Shown piece after piece: positions 33,493 to 44,451 of a stretch of DNA of 64,000 bases. The position numbers were made by a program, and so were the translations under genes. The notes under the pieces are model-generated. The model ran no database searches, had not been told where the DNA came from, and saw only the letters and a program-made list of their open reading frames with translations. Positions within the stretch are counted from its first letter, which is position 1. Every line of letters begins with the position of its first letter. This DNA is from Artemisia argyi. Taxonomy: Eukaryota > Streptophyta > Magnoliopsida > Asterales > Asteraceae. The DNA is taken from assembly GCA_030686995.1 (NCBI GenBank), contig CM060709.1, forward strand, positions 304,433,857-304,497,856. Direction: 5' to 3'.

Positions 33493-36176
33493 GGGTTCGG
33501 ATCTCACGAGCAATTAACGGATTGGGTGCAAAACATAGCTCGGGAACTCGGTTTTGTGATTGTTAAAAGAAGAAGTAAATCAGAATACGGTATTATGAAC
33601 GAAATCAATTATGGGTGTACAAAGGGTGGGATTTATTCACCCGAAGGTACTGGAAAACGGAATACCAGTACATGTAAAACCGATTGCCCATTCAAATTGG
33701 TGGCGAGATATCTTAAAAGAAGATCATGTTGGATTTTGAAAGTGAAGGATGATAGTCATAATCATCCTATGTTAGAGTCGCTGCATGGTGTGCCATATGC
33801 AATGCGCTTAAATGATGATGAGTTCGAGTTGGTTAAAGAATTGACAGAGTATACCGTAAAGCCACGTAAAATACTCTCGACAATACAGGGTCGTAATCCG
33901 GATAACGTGTCTAGCACAAGAACTATATATAACGCACAAGTTAAGATCCGGAAAGCCAAAATGGGTAATCTAACTCCAATTCAAGTCCTTTACTCACACC
34001 TGCAGCAATCAGGGTACACATATTACGATAGGGTAAGTGCTAATAATGAGCTTGAGGAACTATTTTTTGTTCACCCTACATCGTACGCTTTATGGTGTAC
34101 GTTCCCTGAAATCATGCTAATAGACTCCACGTACAATACCACACTGTTTAAATTGCCATTTTTGGAGATTGTCGGAGTAACATCAACAAATAAAACATTT
34201 TCGATGGCGTTTAGTTTTTTAAACAGTGAAAAAGGGCCTAATTTTAAATGGGTATTGCAACGTGTAAAGCTGGTGATAGAGGAAAGGTACTATCCACGTG
34301 TTATCGTCACCGACAGGGATTTAGCCTTGCTTGGGGCATGCAGAGCAGAATTCCCTGGTGTTCACAAAGTACTATGTCGATGGCATATTTCCCAAAATAT
34401 ACTTCAGCATTGCAGAGGTAGATATGAGGACAGTGATGAGTACGACTCCATCAAACGCACATGGGATTGGATGGTTAAAGCTCAATCACGCGCCTTATTC
34501 GAGCAACATTATCGACGACTACAACAAAAATTGGTCAACAAACCGGGTACTTAATTATTAATTTAGTGTTTTTTATTATTTAACAAATATGCACCCGATT
34601 GACCTTGTATTAATTCATCGTTTTTCAGAGATTGCCCAGTATCTGGATAACTGGCTCCGAGAGTACGGGCACATGTTTGTCTCGTGTGTTACCGATGAAT
34701 ATCAAAGCTACGGCCAGTCAACAACGTGTAGAGTTGAGGCTCAACATGCATTGTTGAAATTATATTTGGGCACAGCACAATCCAACTTAAACACGTTGTT
34801 GATTTCGATTGATAAGATTCTTATTTCTCAAAAGAGCGCGATACAAGAGACTTTTAACAGGAGCAAAAACGAGAAAATAAATAAATGTGATATACCAATA
34901 TTTTCAGAGTTGTTGTATAACATTTCCAAACATGCTTTTAAACTCATGCACACAGAACTCCTTCAAACGAATTTCGCCGCAGAAGATTGTAACCATCAGT
35001 TGCGAAAGATTTATGGGTTGCCGTGCTTTTGTCAAATGATGGGGTATCGAATTCATGGTAAGTATATTAAAGTCAATATTAATGAATGCTTTCACGGAAT
35101 GCTTCCACGAAATGGTTTTACATAAGTCACTTTTGATAAATGCAGGTGTGCCAATTCCATTGGAAAGCATTGATATATTTTGGAGAACCCTGTCTGTACC
35201 GTGGCCCGTTGTCGGTAACCTTGTGCTTGATGATGATGATGATGATGATGTTGATGATGATGAAAGAGAGTTTGAAAATGACGTTCGACAATTCAAGAGT
35301 GCTTTTGGCAAAGCGACGTCGTTTGTCAAGAAGAATATGTTGAACAAGTTAAGAGGGATATACCAACCTGAATCTGTGGACACACGTCAACCTGTTGTTC
35401 AGGAAAATACCCGTGGACGTCCGAGCGAAAAGAACAAAAAGTCCAAGGCTACAAAAGTTCCGGACTTAAATGAAGTACCGATCGTAGATCACCGAAGAAG
35501 TACGAACACAAGATCTACGAAAGTCCCGAAATTGCCGAAAGAGCCTCCAAGACACAGTTCGTACACGGGTACTAGTCCACGGCACAGATTATATGTTGGA
35601 GATACTGTGAGCAATGGTTTTATTCGGGAAATTCCACTGCTTTACCGTCCATACGTAATAAGTATACGTAATGTTGCGGGTGATGGGAATTGCGGGTTTC
35701 GGTGCGTTGCTCACTTTATTTTTCAAAACGAACATATGTGGGCCGAAGCCAGACATAGGTTGTTGCAAGAGTTAGATTACCATAGGAGTACTTACACAGA
35801 TATGTGGGGGGGACAAGACTTTAACTTTCTTTGGAATACGATAAACTGGTTCAACGGAGGTGCACATCAAGGTAACTGGATGGTGATGCCAATGACGGGT
35901 CTAGTTATCGCTTCAATGCTAAATCGACCGATTGTATTTCTATCCATGCGTGGTTATAACACATGTTTTCCGCTTTTTTCCGGGCCAAACAACACACAAG
36001 GAATCGACCCCCTTGTGATTGCCCGTGTGGGGGAGGACGCATGTGCTCATTACATTATACCGACGCTAGACCCAACTTTTACACTTCCGCGTAACCACCC
36101 ACAATGGAGGTTTTTCCGACAGCCAATTGCAGAACAATGGATAAGTTTATATCAACATCGACTATCGACATTGTAA
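33493..36176 (+). CDS. MULE transposase (FAR1/MURA-like) fused to an OTU domain; 5' exon missing
   Basis: Exons 33493-34546, 34629-35057 and 35146-36176 join in frame (introns GT...AG of 82 and 88 bp) to give 837 residues. The N-terminus begins after acceptor TTTTTTCAG, so a first exon with the ATG is not identified. In order: FAR1-type zinc domain (STCKTDCPF...DSHNHP); MULE DDE transposase with LIDSTYNTT and VTDRDLALL aspartates and the CRWHI motif; the SWIM-region remnant ending YGLPCFC...VPIPLESIDIFWRTL; an acidic run (DDDDDDDVDDDE); a basic Pro/Lys linker; and a C-terminal OTU domain (AGDGNCGFRCVA with the catalytic Cys; CAHYIIPT with the likely His). It would cut and paste the element in the nucleus; the OTU part is a predicted deubiquitinase. 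No stop or frameshift within the exons. The internal repeats upstream may have displaced exon 1. Confidence 0.85.
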
Positions 36177-36289
36177 ATGATTATTGATTTATGTTGTAAA
36201 TAACTGTTTGTATTATATAGTAATTGATTAAATATTTATTTATATTAGTAAATAACATTATTGATTGATTATGCAAATTCTTTGGTCAG

Positions 36290-36745
36290 ATGAGCCAAAG
36301 AAATCCTTTCTGGTGCCGATGTAATAGAGGATTTATTGTACAACGGAAATCCTGGCAAGACGGTAGTCGTGGGCGACTGTTTTATGCATGTCCTCTTTCA
36401 GTGGTAAATAATCATACGTTTGCTTAGTTATGTAAATAATTTGTTTGTTAAAAATACATTTCTTATTATTTCCTTAACATGTAACAGCCAGGTACAAACG
36501 ACTATGGGTGTCGATACTTCGCGTGGAAAGATGAATTTGAAGCAGAGCACTTTAGTCAAGCCTCTTCTTCAACGCATTGCTCAAACTGCGTTGCTACAAA
36601 AAATGAGATCAAGTTGTTGAAGCAAAGAATAAAGGCGCTGGAAATGGAGTTAGAAATGGCAAGGAATCCTGAGGATCACGCTTGTCAGTCAAGTGCCCGG
36701 CTCCATGATCTTTTAACCGAAATGAATAATCTTCATATGTCGTAG
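36290..36745 (+). CDS. GRF zinc-finger, coiled-coil protein of the MULE, two exons (36290-36403, 36488-36745)
   Basis: Exon 1 ends TTTCAGTG|GTAAAT and exon 2 begins after ACATGTAACAG; both are phase 0, giving 123 residues. The N-terminal half fits a GRF-type zinc finger: WCRC, SRGRLFYACP, YGCRYFAWKDEFE, with four Cys spaced as in the family. The second half is a Lys/Glu/Leu-rich helix (NEIKLLKQRIKALEMELEMA), probably a coiled coil. It lies 113 bp after the transposase stop on the same strand and within the MULE ends, so it is likely an accessory protein of the element. Such fingers bind nucleic acid; the role in transposition is not established. It is intact. Confidence 0.75.
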
Positions 36746-37160
36746 ATATTGTTGTTTTTAAATAATATGTTAACGTTGACGTTTAATTTTATAATAATAG
36801 TTGTTGTTTTTAAATAATTTAAGTTTAGGTGTAAACACTGATCTTGTAGTAGTTTATAAATGCAAATGAGTCAACGTCATCTTTTTTTATAACGCCATAT
36901 TTTTTTATAACGTCATATTTTTTTATAACGTCATATAGGCAATTATTAATTAACTATACACAACACAAAAACATTACAAACATTAGTTTATAAATGCAAA
37001 TAAGTCAACGTCATATTTTTTTATAACGTCATATTTTTTTATAACGTCATATAGGCAATTATTAATCTTTTTTTATAACGTCATATCGGCAACTATTAAT
37101 TAAGTATACACAACATTACTAACATTACAAAAAAATAAACAAAACAAAAACATTACAAAC

Positions 37161-37205
<45 letters not shown>

Positions 37206-37293
37206 CAACTACAAGACAAAAGTACAAAAAAAAACAAAAAAATAACAAAAAAAAACAAAAACAAGTACACCCTCCCACTAGGGGAGGGTTTGT
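36746..37293. repeat. MULE right subterminal repeats
   Basis: The word TTTTTTATAACGTCATAT occurs many times at 36880-37090, partly in a unit of about 100 bp. A long A-run lies at about 37165-37203 and the palindrome CCCTCCCACTAGGGGAGGG at 37269-37287 borders the terminal repeat. Confidence 0.8.
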
Positions 37294-37328
37294 CTAAAAA
37301 ATAGACTAGTGTGTGGTCAACAAGGGCC

Positions 37329-39153
37329 ATTTTAAAGAGGTTTTGTATTTGTGAGTTTGTTATTTTGTAGGTTTATGCAAGTTTTATTATTAAGTTTATG
37401 TACAGGACTAACGTAATATTTACAAAATTTTGTTGTAAGATTGTGGCTTTGTTTAACGTGGCTTTGTTGTACGCAGGATTATGATGCTTCACGCAGTAGG
37501 TTAGAGGAAATGGTTCTTCCATTGGAAATGATTGATTATTTAATATTTTCTTTGTAAAGGTTATGTTAAGTAAATTATTAATTTTTAACATTTAAGAGTT
37601 TTGAAAATTTTGAACTTTTAAAATTGAAAGTTTACAAGTTGACATGTGAAAAAGTTTGAAGCTACGAAAGTGTCAATTTATAAATCTAAATTTATTTAAA
37701 ATTATTAAACTTTTGAATTTGAAATATTTTATAGTGTAAAAGTTTAAAAATATTCAAAGTTTTGAATGTTTTATACTTTTTTAAGTCAGAAAGTTTGTGA
37801 GTTTTGAAATTTCAAATTAAAATTTTTTAAAGTTCAAAATATTTTGAATGCATGAAAGTTTTGTTGTTTTTTTTATTTTATCTTTTATTTTTTTTGGTTG
37901 ATAGTTTTGAAATTTCAAATTAAAATTTTTAAAGTTCAAAATATTTTTGAATGTACGAAAGTTTTTTTTTTTTTTTTTTTTTTTTGTGATACTTTTGACA
38001 TTTGGAAAATTTTGAAAATGTAGGTGGGCTGGTCCCCTTTATTGGGAAGGCACTTTGTCTCAAAAGGTGCATGTATAGGGTGGCTGGCTTGTATTTGTAG
38101 AAAAGACACTGTTGACTCATCTGAAATGATTTTACGTAGTAGTTTTGAAGCAAGTGCTTTATTATTCAAAAGACATTTCACTATAATTATTTAAACGTTA
38201 AAAAAAGCCTACTAAAAGTAATGATTTATATTAACCTAAAGCTATGTAAAAGTGTCCAGTGAAAGAAACTTGAAAGGGGAAAGCACAACAATAAAAAGGA
38301 GTAACTTTAAGTAGAAGTAAAAGATAAAATAGAAATGAACTTGGGACAATGGTGAAAAGACTTGTCAATTTATAGATAGAAGGATACGGGTGATGTAAAG
38401 AGTAAATACTACTGTAATTATTTAGACAGAAGGATTGGAGTGATGTATAGAGTAAATATAAAAGAATTCTTGACTAGGCATATCTAAATAGGACCCAAAA
38501 AAAATCGACCTGACTCAAAAACCTGAAAAAGGAAAAAACTCAAACCGAGAAATAGATATCAAAATCGAATAACTTGGTTCGGGTCGGAAAAAACTCAGGC
38601 CGAGAAATAGAATGATGTAGAGAATAAACGCAACAAATGTTGTAAAATTGTAACCAAATTGTTTGTAGTAAAAGAAACAAAAGGAGAAAAAATAATAGCA
38701 ACAAATGTTGTAAAATTGTAACCAAATAGTTTGTCGTAAAAGAAACAAAAGGAGAAAAAAACACACGCAAACAATTTTTACTCGAACCACATCGGGTTTC
38801 GCTAAAATAACCATCGGTAAAATGTTTAACCGTTGCCAAACTTGCTATGTGAAATATTGGGTTTGTGGCTTTTAGCACGCGTAATTAACCCTTTTCACAT
38901 ATCAATACTATCTTACAATACATCTTTCAACTTCTCATAATAATTTTTTAACACTACCTAAAATAAAATTTTAAGCAAAACAAGTAAAAAAACATAATTT
39001 ACAAGTATTTAAAGCACAAATAAAACTAACTAAACACTATTCAACACCTACAATTAATACATTATGAAAAAAAACACACACTTTCACCAAAATATACAAC
39101 TATTTAACCAGAATATATAATTTAATCAAGCTACTAAGCAAAGCACTTAAAAA
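37329..39153. other. Helitron interior without genes
   Basis: AT-rich, with TTTGAAATTTCAAATTAAAATTTT-type words repeated at 37800-37930, a T-run at about 37963-37985, and a direct repeat of about 67 bp (GCAACAAATGTTGTAAAATTG...) at about 38629-38762. ORFs on the minus strand follow the repeats and have no domain. Confidence 0.5.
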
Positions 39154-39492
39154 TAGGGCTGAGCAAACGGACCGGATGGACCGGACCGACCGACAAAACC
39201 GACCGGACCGAGACCGACCGGACCGGACCGACCACATTCGGTCCGGTCCTCGGTCTAAGCTTTTTGCCAAATTCGGTCTTCGGTCCGGTCGGTCCGGTCC
39301 GGTCCGGTCCGGACCGACCAAAAATCCGAAAAAACTTGCCTAATTGGACCGGACTGACCGAAGACCGACCGGACCGAGACCGGCCCGACCATATTCGGTC
39401 CGGTCTCGGTCTATGGTTTTTCCGGTTCTCGGTCCTCGGTCCGATCCGGTCTTGGTCGGTCCGGTCCGGTTTTCGCCCGATGCTCAGCCCTA
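39154..39492. mobile_element. hAT-type MITE with GGTCCGGTCC-rich interior
   Basis: Ends TAGGGCTGAGCA and, inverted, TAGGGCTGAGCATCGG, with a perfect 8-bp duplication CTTAAAAA at 39146-39153 and 39493-39500. Length 339 bp. The interior is arrays of CCGGACCGACC in both orientations, so the transcript would fold strongly. It is related in design to the MITEs at 6013 and 41133. Confidence 0.88.
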
Positions 39493-39500
39493 CTTAAAAA

Positions 39501-39965
39501 TAAAGTCCTGCAATGGTTGGTCAATTGGTTTCGTCGCCGCTGCTCCGACCGAGTCGCCGTTATTGCAGCATGAGGGTCGAACTGGGTCGGTCGGCTCCAA
39601 TATTGGTTGGTTTGGTAAATCACGAGGTCACGTACTTATTTGACTTTACGAATCGAGATGGTTTGTTGGTTGCATGACTCGCAAAGTTATTTTAATTTAA
39701 ATTATCATCATGCATTTGTCCGGTTATTGTTAACATTTGCTCGCCTCAAAATATAGTTAAGGGTACCCGCCGCCGCATTGCGCCAGAAAGAGGTTCTACG
39801 TATTAGTGTGACATCTATTAGTAGACAACAATAAAAAGACTTGCACTAAAAACTTACGTATGTAATACAGTAATAGACAACAATAGTGACAAGATATTTC
39901 ACGGCATCACAAATCGTTAATTATCTGCCGCTAAAAACCGTTGCTATGCACGGGTATTCGTCTAG
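39501..39965. other. Helitron 3' region and terminal hairpin
   Basis: No gene. The Helitron end is CCGTTGCTATGCACGG, then GTATTCGT, then CTAG at 39962-39965. Confidence 0.7.
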
Positions 39966-40135
39966 TTTGATCTAATTGATGAGATTAATCCCAACAATTT
40001 AAAAAACCCACTTTCATCCTTTTTTTTCAAATATTAATATCTTTCAAACCGTTAATTGTTAAACGAAAAAAAATATACCGTTACGACGAGCATTTAATTA
40101 TCTTTCTATATATAGGCATTTTGATCTATTTTCGA

Positions 40136-40172
<37 letters not shown>

Positions 40173-40402
40173 CGTGGCCGAAAAAATCATATATGATAAA
40201 TAATATCATATATGATTTTTCGGCCACGAAAAAAAACGTGAAAAAAAATTGTCTAAAATATATCAAAATGCCTATTTATAGAAAGATAATTAAATGCTCG
40301 TCGCGATTGTGTAATTGTTTTCGCTTAACGATTAACGGTTTAAGAGATATTCAAATTATAAAAAATGGGTGAAATATTAAATGATTTTAATCTCAACCAT
40401 TG
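39966..40402. mobile_element. Foldback element copy C, right fragment
   Basis: Starts TTTGATCTAATTGATGAG directly after the Helitron, continues through the AT-rich palindrome (about 40185-40220), and stops at CTCAACCATTGATT where the inverted duplication starts. The outer part of the right arm is missing, so the inverted duplication breakpoint truncates it. Confidence 0.85.
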
Positions 40403-41152
40403 ATTAACTATTTCGTAACAAGGCATGAATTAAATTTTTTGAAATATGAAAATCCTCACTTAGGGTTTTGTTTTATTATATAAAAGATTTGTCATCGGAC
40501 TCTATTTGGTTTCTTTCATGTTAGTTGTGATATTTGTTCTTTTATATAATTATTGTGTTGAAAATTCATAAATTGGACTAATTTGGTCCAGATCATTCTT
40601 CATATATACTCCTTTTCGAAAGGCATTGTAGCTTAAGCTCGAGCTCGAACAATAAATAGTTACCCAAGCTTGAGTTCAAGCAAGACTTAAAAAACTTCTT
40701 CGAACTGAAGCCGAATAATAGTTAATAATTAATTGAACCGAGCTCAAATATTCTAAAATTTGACTCGGTTCAGATCGTTAACACCTGTATTTAAGAGTTT
40801 GTGTATCATAGGTTCATTGGTATTTAAATAAATTAATTAAAAGAAATGAAAGAAAAAAGTCGGTTAGAAGTAATAATCAAATGTGATACTCCCAAAAAAT
40901 ATTTCTTTTTGTTTCTTTAAACTCGTCTTCGCCAATTAAAGGCACCCCAACAACCATTCACAACATCTTCTTCAACACATAAAAGAGATTCACAACATAA
41001 AAAAAATCCTCCCCTTGCCACTCTTTCACAGAACTAGCTTCCCACTCGCTGATGGCAAGCATCTATGTTTCATATGATATTACCGGCTATGTGGCAAATT
41101 TAAATACCAACAATGCCTTTGTAAGTTATACGTAGGGGAGAACAACAAAACC

Positions 41153-41198
<46 letters not shown>

Positions 41199-42513
41199 GC
41201 TCCAAAAAGGGAACCTATTCAAAAACCGTCAACGTATGGCATGGTGTCTCGGCCATCTTTCCGCTTGTTGTTGGATTTTTAGCGGGTTATTATGGTGCGG
41301 GTTTGGTTTTTAAAAAAAATGAAAAGTTTTGGTTCAGTTTTTGGTTTTATATGAAAACCCAAACCGAAAAAACCGAACCGCCACATACTAATATTCATAA
41401 ATCTAATAAAAAAATGTATATGTATTAGTTTTAATACAAGTAATCACCAAAGTCTAAAAACTAAGAGATCATATATTCGTAAAAGATGTTTATTTAGCTA
41501 ACACAATAATAAATTCGTAAAATTAGTTTTCTTTATTTCGTATACGTTCACACATCTCATTTTTATATACATGTTACGTAATCTTATTATTTTACGACAA
41601 AATATTCAACTTAAATTCTATAATTTCTTGATTTAGGTTTTGGGTGTTCAAAATTATCCATATTCGGATATCCGAAAAATTGATCAAAAATTTATTAAAA
41701 TGTTGCGTTTTATAAAATGTCAGTTTTGAAACTCATATAAAATTTTTCCGAAAATTATAAATATTTGGATATTCGGATATATAAAATTGTTATCCGAAAT
41801 TTCGGATATCCGAATTTAAAGAACTTAGCTAAAATAATGGGTCTAACAAAAAACCATCAACTCAAATTTTGGATATCCGAAACCGAAAAAACCGAAAATA
41901 GAACAGCAAAAAACCAAAAACCAAACCGAATTTTTGGTGCGGGATTTGGTTTTAAAAAACTTAAAACCGAATTTTTGGTGCGGGTTTGGTTTTATCCCCA
42001 AACCGCCAAATGCTCACCCCTAGTTATACTTCCTTACTTCTTATTAAATTTAATGCAAATTAGAGCACATGTTAGCTTAAACAATAAGATTTGTGTACTG
42101 CATATTTTGATGTACTCATGCATATTGTTAAATAAATAAATCCTATGAATACTTGACTCTTTTACTTAAATATCTACTAGTAATACTTTTTGTTTCATTT
42201 TTGTCGGGTACAGAGGGTCACCAAACGACTAGTAATCACCTCCATTATCGTGGTTCTTTTATTCTTGTTGTTATTCTACCTATTCATAGCCAGCATTCTT
42301 GTGGTTACATCTGATCTGCCTGCAAAACAGCTTAACATGGATCATATGTATGTCGAGTTTGAAACAAATGAGGATTTAGTTCTACTCGCTGCAAACGTAA
42401 CCTTGTGGGTTACTTTTGAAGAAAATGGTATTTTGAAGTTGTGCCCAAAGTTGGAAACTTTTAACTTAAGTTCAAATATTGTTAACTGTCACCTCATCAG
42501 TGCCGTGTCTATT
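40402..42513 (+). repeat. Left arm of a large inverted duplication
   Basis: About 2.1 kb matches the complement of 44360-46422 nearly base for base, including the flanks of the gene, its intron, and the MITE in the intron. Outer breakpoint: GATTAACTATTTC. Inner breakpoint: CAGTGCCGTGTCTATT within exon 2 of the gene. Confidence 0.93.
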
Positions 42514-42636
42514 AGCACCTTCAAAATTACTGAAGATGAGCAACTGATGATGCTCAGGTTTAAGCATCAAACATATTTAACCAAAGAGGAAATGCGGGTT
42601 TTCAAAAGAAGTTACACGAAGGAAGTTTATGGATGA
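41052..42636 (+). CDS. Small single-pass membrane protein of unknown family, two exons (41052-41120, 42214-42636)
   Basis: Exon 1 (23 codons) ends AATGCCTTT|GTAAGT. Exon 2 starts after TCGGGTACAG in the same phase, giving 163 residues and no stop. Residues about 29-53 are a strong membrane segment (ITSIIVVLLFLLLFYLFIAS), preceded by basic RVTKR and followed by a soluble part with NVT and NLS glycosylation-type sites. The layout (short cytosolic tail, one anchor, beta-type ectodomain) is like NDR1/HIN1 or LEA-2 proteins, but the sequence is not clearly one of them. The intron holds a hAT-type MITE 12 bases after the donor. The last 41 codons lie beyond the duplication breakpoint, so the C-terminus may not be the ancestral one. 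A second, broken copy lies in the right arm. Expression is unproven. Confidence 0.5.
41133..42022. mobile_element. hAT-type MITE in the intron of the left-arm gene
   Basis: Ends TAGGGGAGAAC and, inverted, TAGGGGTGAGCATTTGG. Duplication GTTATACG / GTTATACT (7 of 8) at 41125-41132 and 42023-42030. 890 bp including a long A-run at 41155-41197 and a copy of the GGTTTTTCGG-type arrays. The first target-duplication base is the fifth base of the intron. Confidence 0.85.
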
Positions 42637-43775
42637 CATTAAGTGGGGATTTCAAGTGCATGTCAAGAACGCAAGGTGACTTGTTTTTTTGAAATAGTTA
42701 CAGACATACACACTTTAGTTGTGATATCATGTATGCAGATTTGCTGAAAAATGACATACACTTGGCTGGGTGTGATCATAAGCAGTGAAGATCATTAGCT
42801 AGTTACTAGTATATTAATCTTTATTTATAATGTTTGTATTGTTAACGGGGTAGAGTTGATTTAATTTCGTGGATGTTGCTAATGGGCTATTGTCAATCAA
42901 ATTTATCGTTTCATTTTTATTTCTTCGGAACTCGTGATTATTGGCGTAGTAAATTAAACACAAGTGTTATAATGAGATTGTTAAAATCACATTGAACGTA
43001 CATAGTATGAAAATGCGTATGGTGAATATATTAAAGTAGGTGCAGTAATTCAATAAAATCAAAAAGTTACAAAATTGAATAATAAACAAGAAGTAATAAC
43101 TATACCTTATAGTTACTATATGGGCTGTATTGTTCTTGTCTCTACAAGCTAACTAGTGTTATTTGGTAGTATTGATACATTTGAAAAACAAATGAAGAAA
43201 AAAAAGTAAAAACACATATTTTGAAATCGAACCTCAGACCTGGCACTTGAAGGCCAGATCAAAAGTCCATGCTCCATATCACTTTTTAAGAATGTTACTA
43301 GCTAGTACCTCATCATACTCTTTTACTTTCTAAATCAAAATCCATAAATATTTAGTGATATCGTGAGGATAGAAGCTAGCAAGGGATGAGGACATTTTTG
43401 TTTTTTACGTCGTTACTCGGATTAGCTAAAATCATCATATATTGCTCGAACTAATTTGTGCTTATAGATTCACGTTAACATTTTTAGAAACCTTATATGT
43501 CAATTTGGCTAATAAATAGTCAATAAAATAACTAAATTTGGTTGTTGATGTTATTTTTTATAAACATAAAGGCATCGACAACGAAAAGTCACTTGTTAAA
43601 GCTCATAAACTATGAAATCTTTCATAATATAAGTCATCATAGTAGGAAGTGTTGAATGATTGGAAACTTTGTAAGGATTTGTTTATCAATTATGTGATAT
43701 TTATAGATACAAATATATAAAACCCTAGAACACTAATGGACCCGAAGCCCATAATTGTTGTGTGCTTGAGCCAAC

Positions 43776-43814
<39 letters not shown>

Positions 43815-44359
43815 TTTTTAAATATATTTAATATACCAATCTAATAGAAAGAAGTTTATGATGGCATAAATAAAAGATGTAAAAGTTTATTAACTATTTC
43901 ATTAGGTTTTTAAAGTGAAAATTTTATAAATTTATATCAAAATATGATACAAGAAAATTTTACGAATTTTTTAAAAGGATTTACTATTAGACTGGAGATG
44001 CTCTAAGTAACTATTTTAGTATGCCTTGTGTGTTAAATCTTAAAACTTATTTTATGGTTGTGAATTTAAAAGGTACTAAAAATAGTAAGCCCAATATCTA
44101 TAATATTAGCCTGATTGAAACTTGTTGGGCCTATTAATCTGATGTGGTCTTTCTTGTATTAGTTGGCTGGTTGCAATGTTTCGGAAGTATTCATGAGGTG
44201 TTTGGTAATTGGGATTGATTAATTTTCTGTTTTTCTTCTTATATTCATGTAGAAGCATATAATCATGGTTGCCAAAAGTGGTAGTTGCTTGTCGGACGGT
44301 CAACCATCACTTAACTGGTAATAGGCGGAGCCTAGACGGATTAAACTTTTCATATATAA
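42637..44359. other. Spacer between the inverted arms
   Basis: Single-copy-looking AT-rich sequence with a (TTA)n tract at 43776-43812. No gene supported; the minus-strand ORF at 44106-44303 has no features. Confidence 0.5.
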
Positions 44360-44451
44360 AATAGACACGGCACTGATGAGGTGACAGTTAACAACATTTG
44401 AACTTAAGTTAAAAGTTTCCAACTTTGGGCACAGCTTCAAAATACCATTTT

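Larger units (their letters stand above)
31024..37328 (+). mobile_element. Mutator-like element (MULE) carrying transposase-OTU and GRF genes
   Basis: The 35-bp ends are perfect inverted copies: GGCCCTTGTTGACCACACAC... at 31024-31058 and its complement at 37294-37328. Between them lie the transposase gene (33493-36176) and a GRF protein gene (36290-36745), with repeat-rich subterminal regions. No 9-bp target duplication could be seen, so the outer boundaries may have been altered. A third copy of the terminal repeat (31886-31915) and another inverted-repeat unit (31955-32992) lie inside the left part. Confidence 0.75.
29579..39965 (+). mobile_element. Helitron, about 10.4 kb, non-autonomous
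   Basis: Begins TCTTAACTAC after A and ends GTCTAG before T. An imperfect hairpin (CCGTTGC...GCACGG) lies 8 bases before CTAG. Its flanks join into one continuous foldback-element sequence, as in copies A and B, which proves the boundaries from within the window. No Rep/helicase ORF is visible, so it would depend on an autonomous partner. It contains a MULE, a terminal-inverted-repeat unit, a hAT-type MITE and GC-rich gene-like fragments. Confidence 0.85.

Noticed and set aside
35140..35343. Met-repeat ORF
   Set aside because: Shifted-frame reading of the GATGAT run that encodes the acidic stretch of the MULE protein.
39100..39643. Overlapping ORFs rich in Asp/Arg/Gly/Pro
   Set aside because: They arise from the GGTCCGG arrays of the MITE at 39154-39492.
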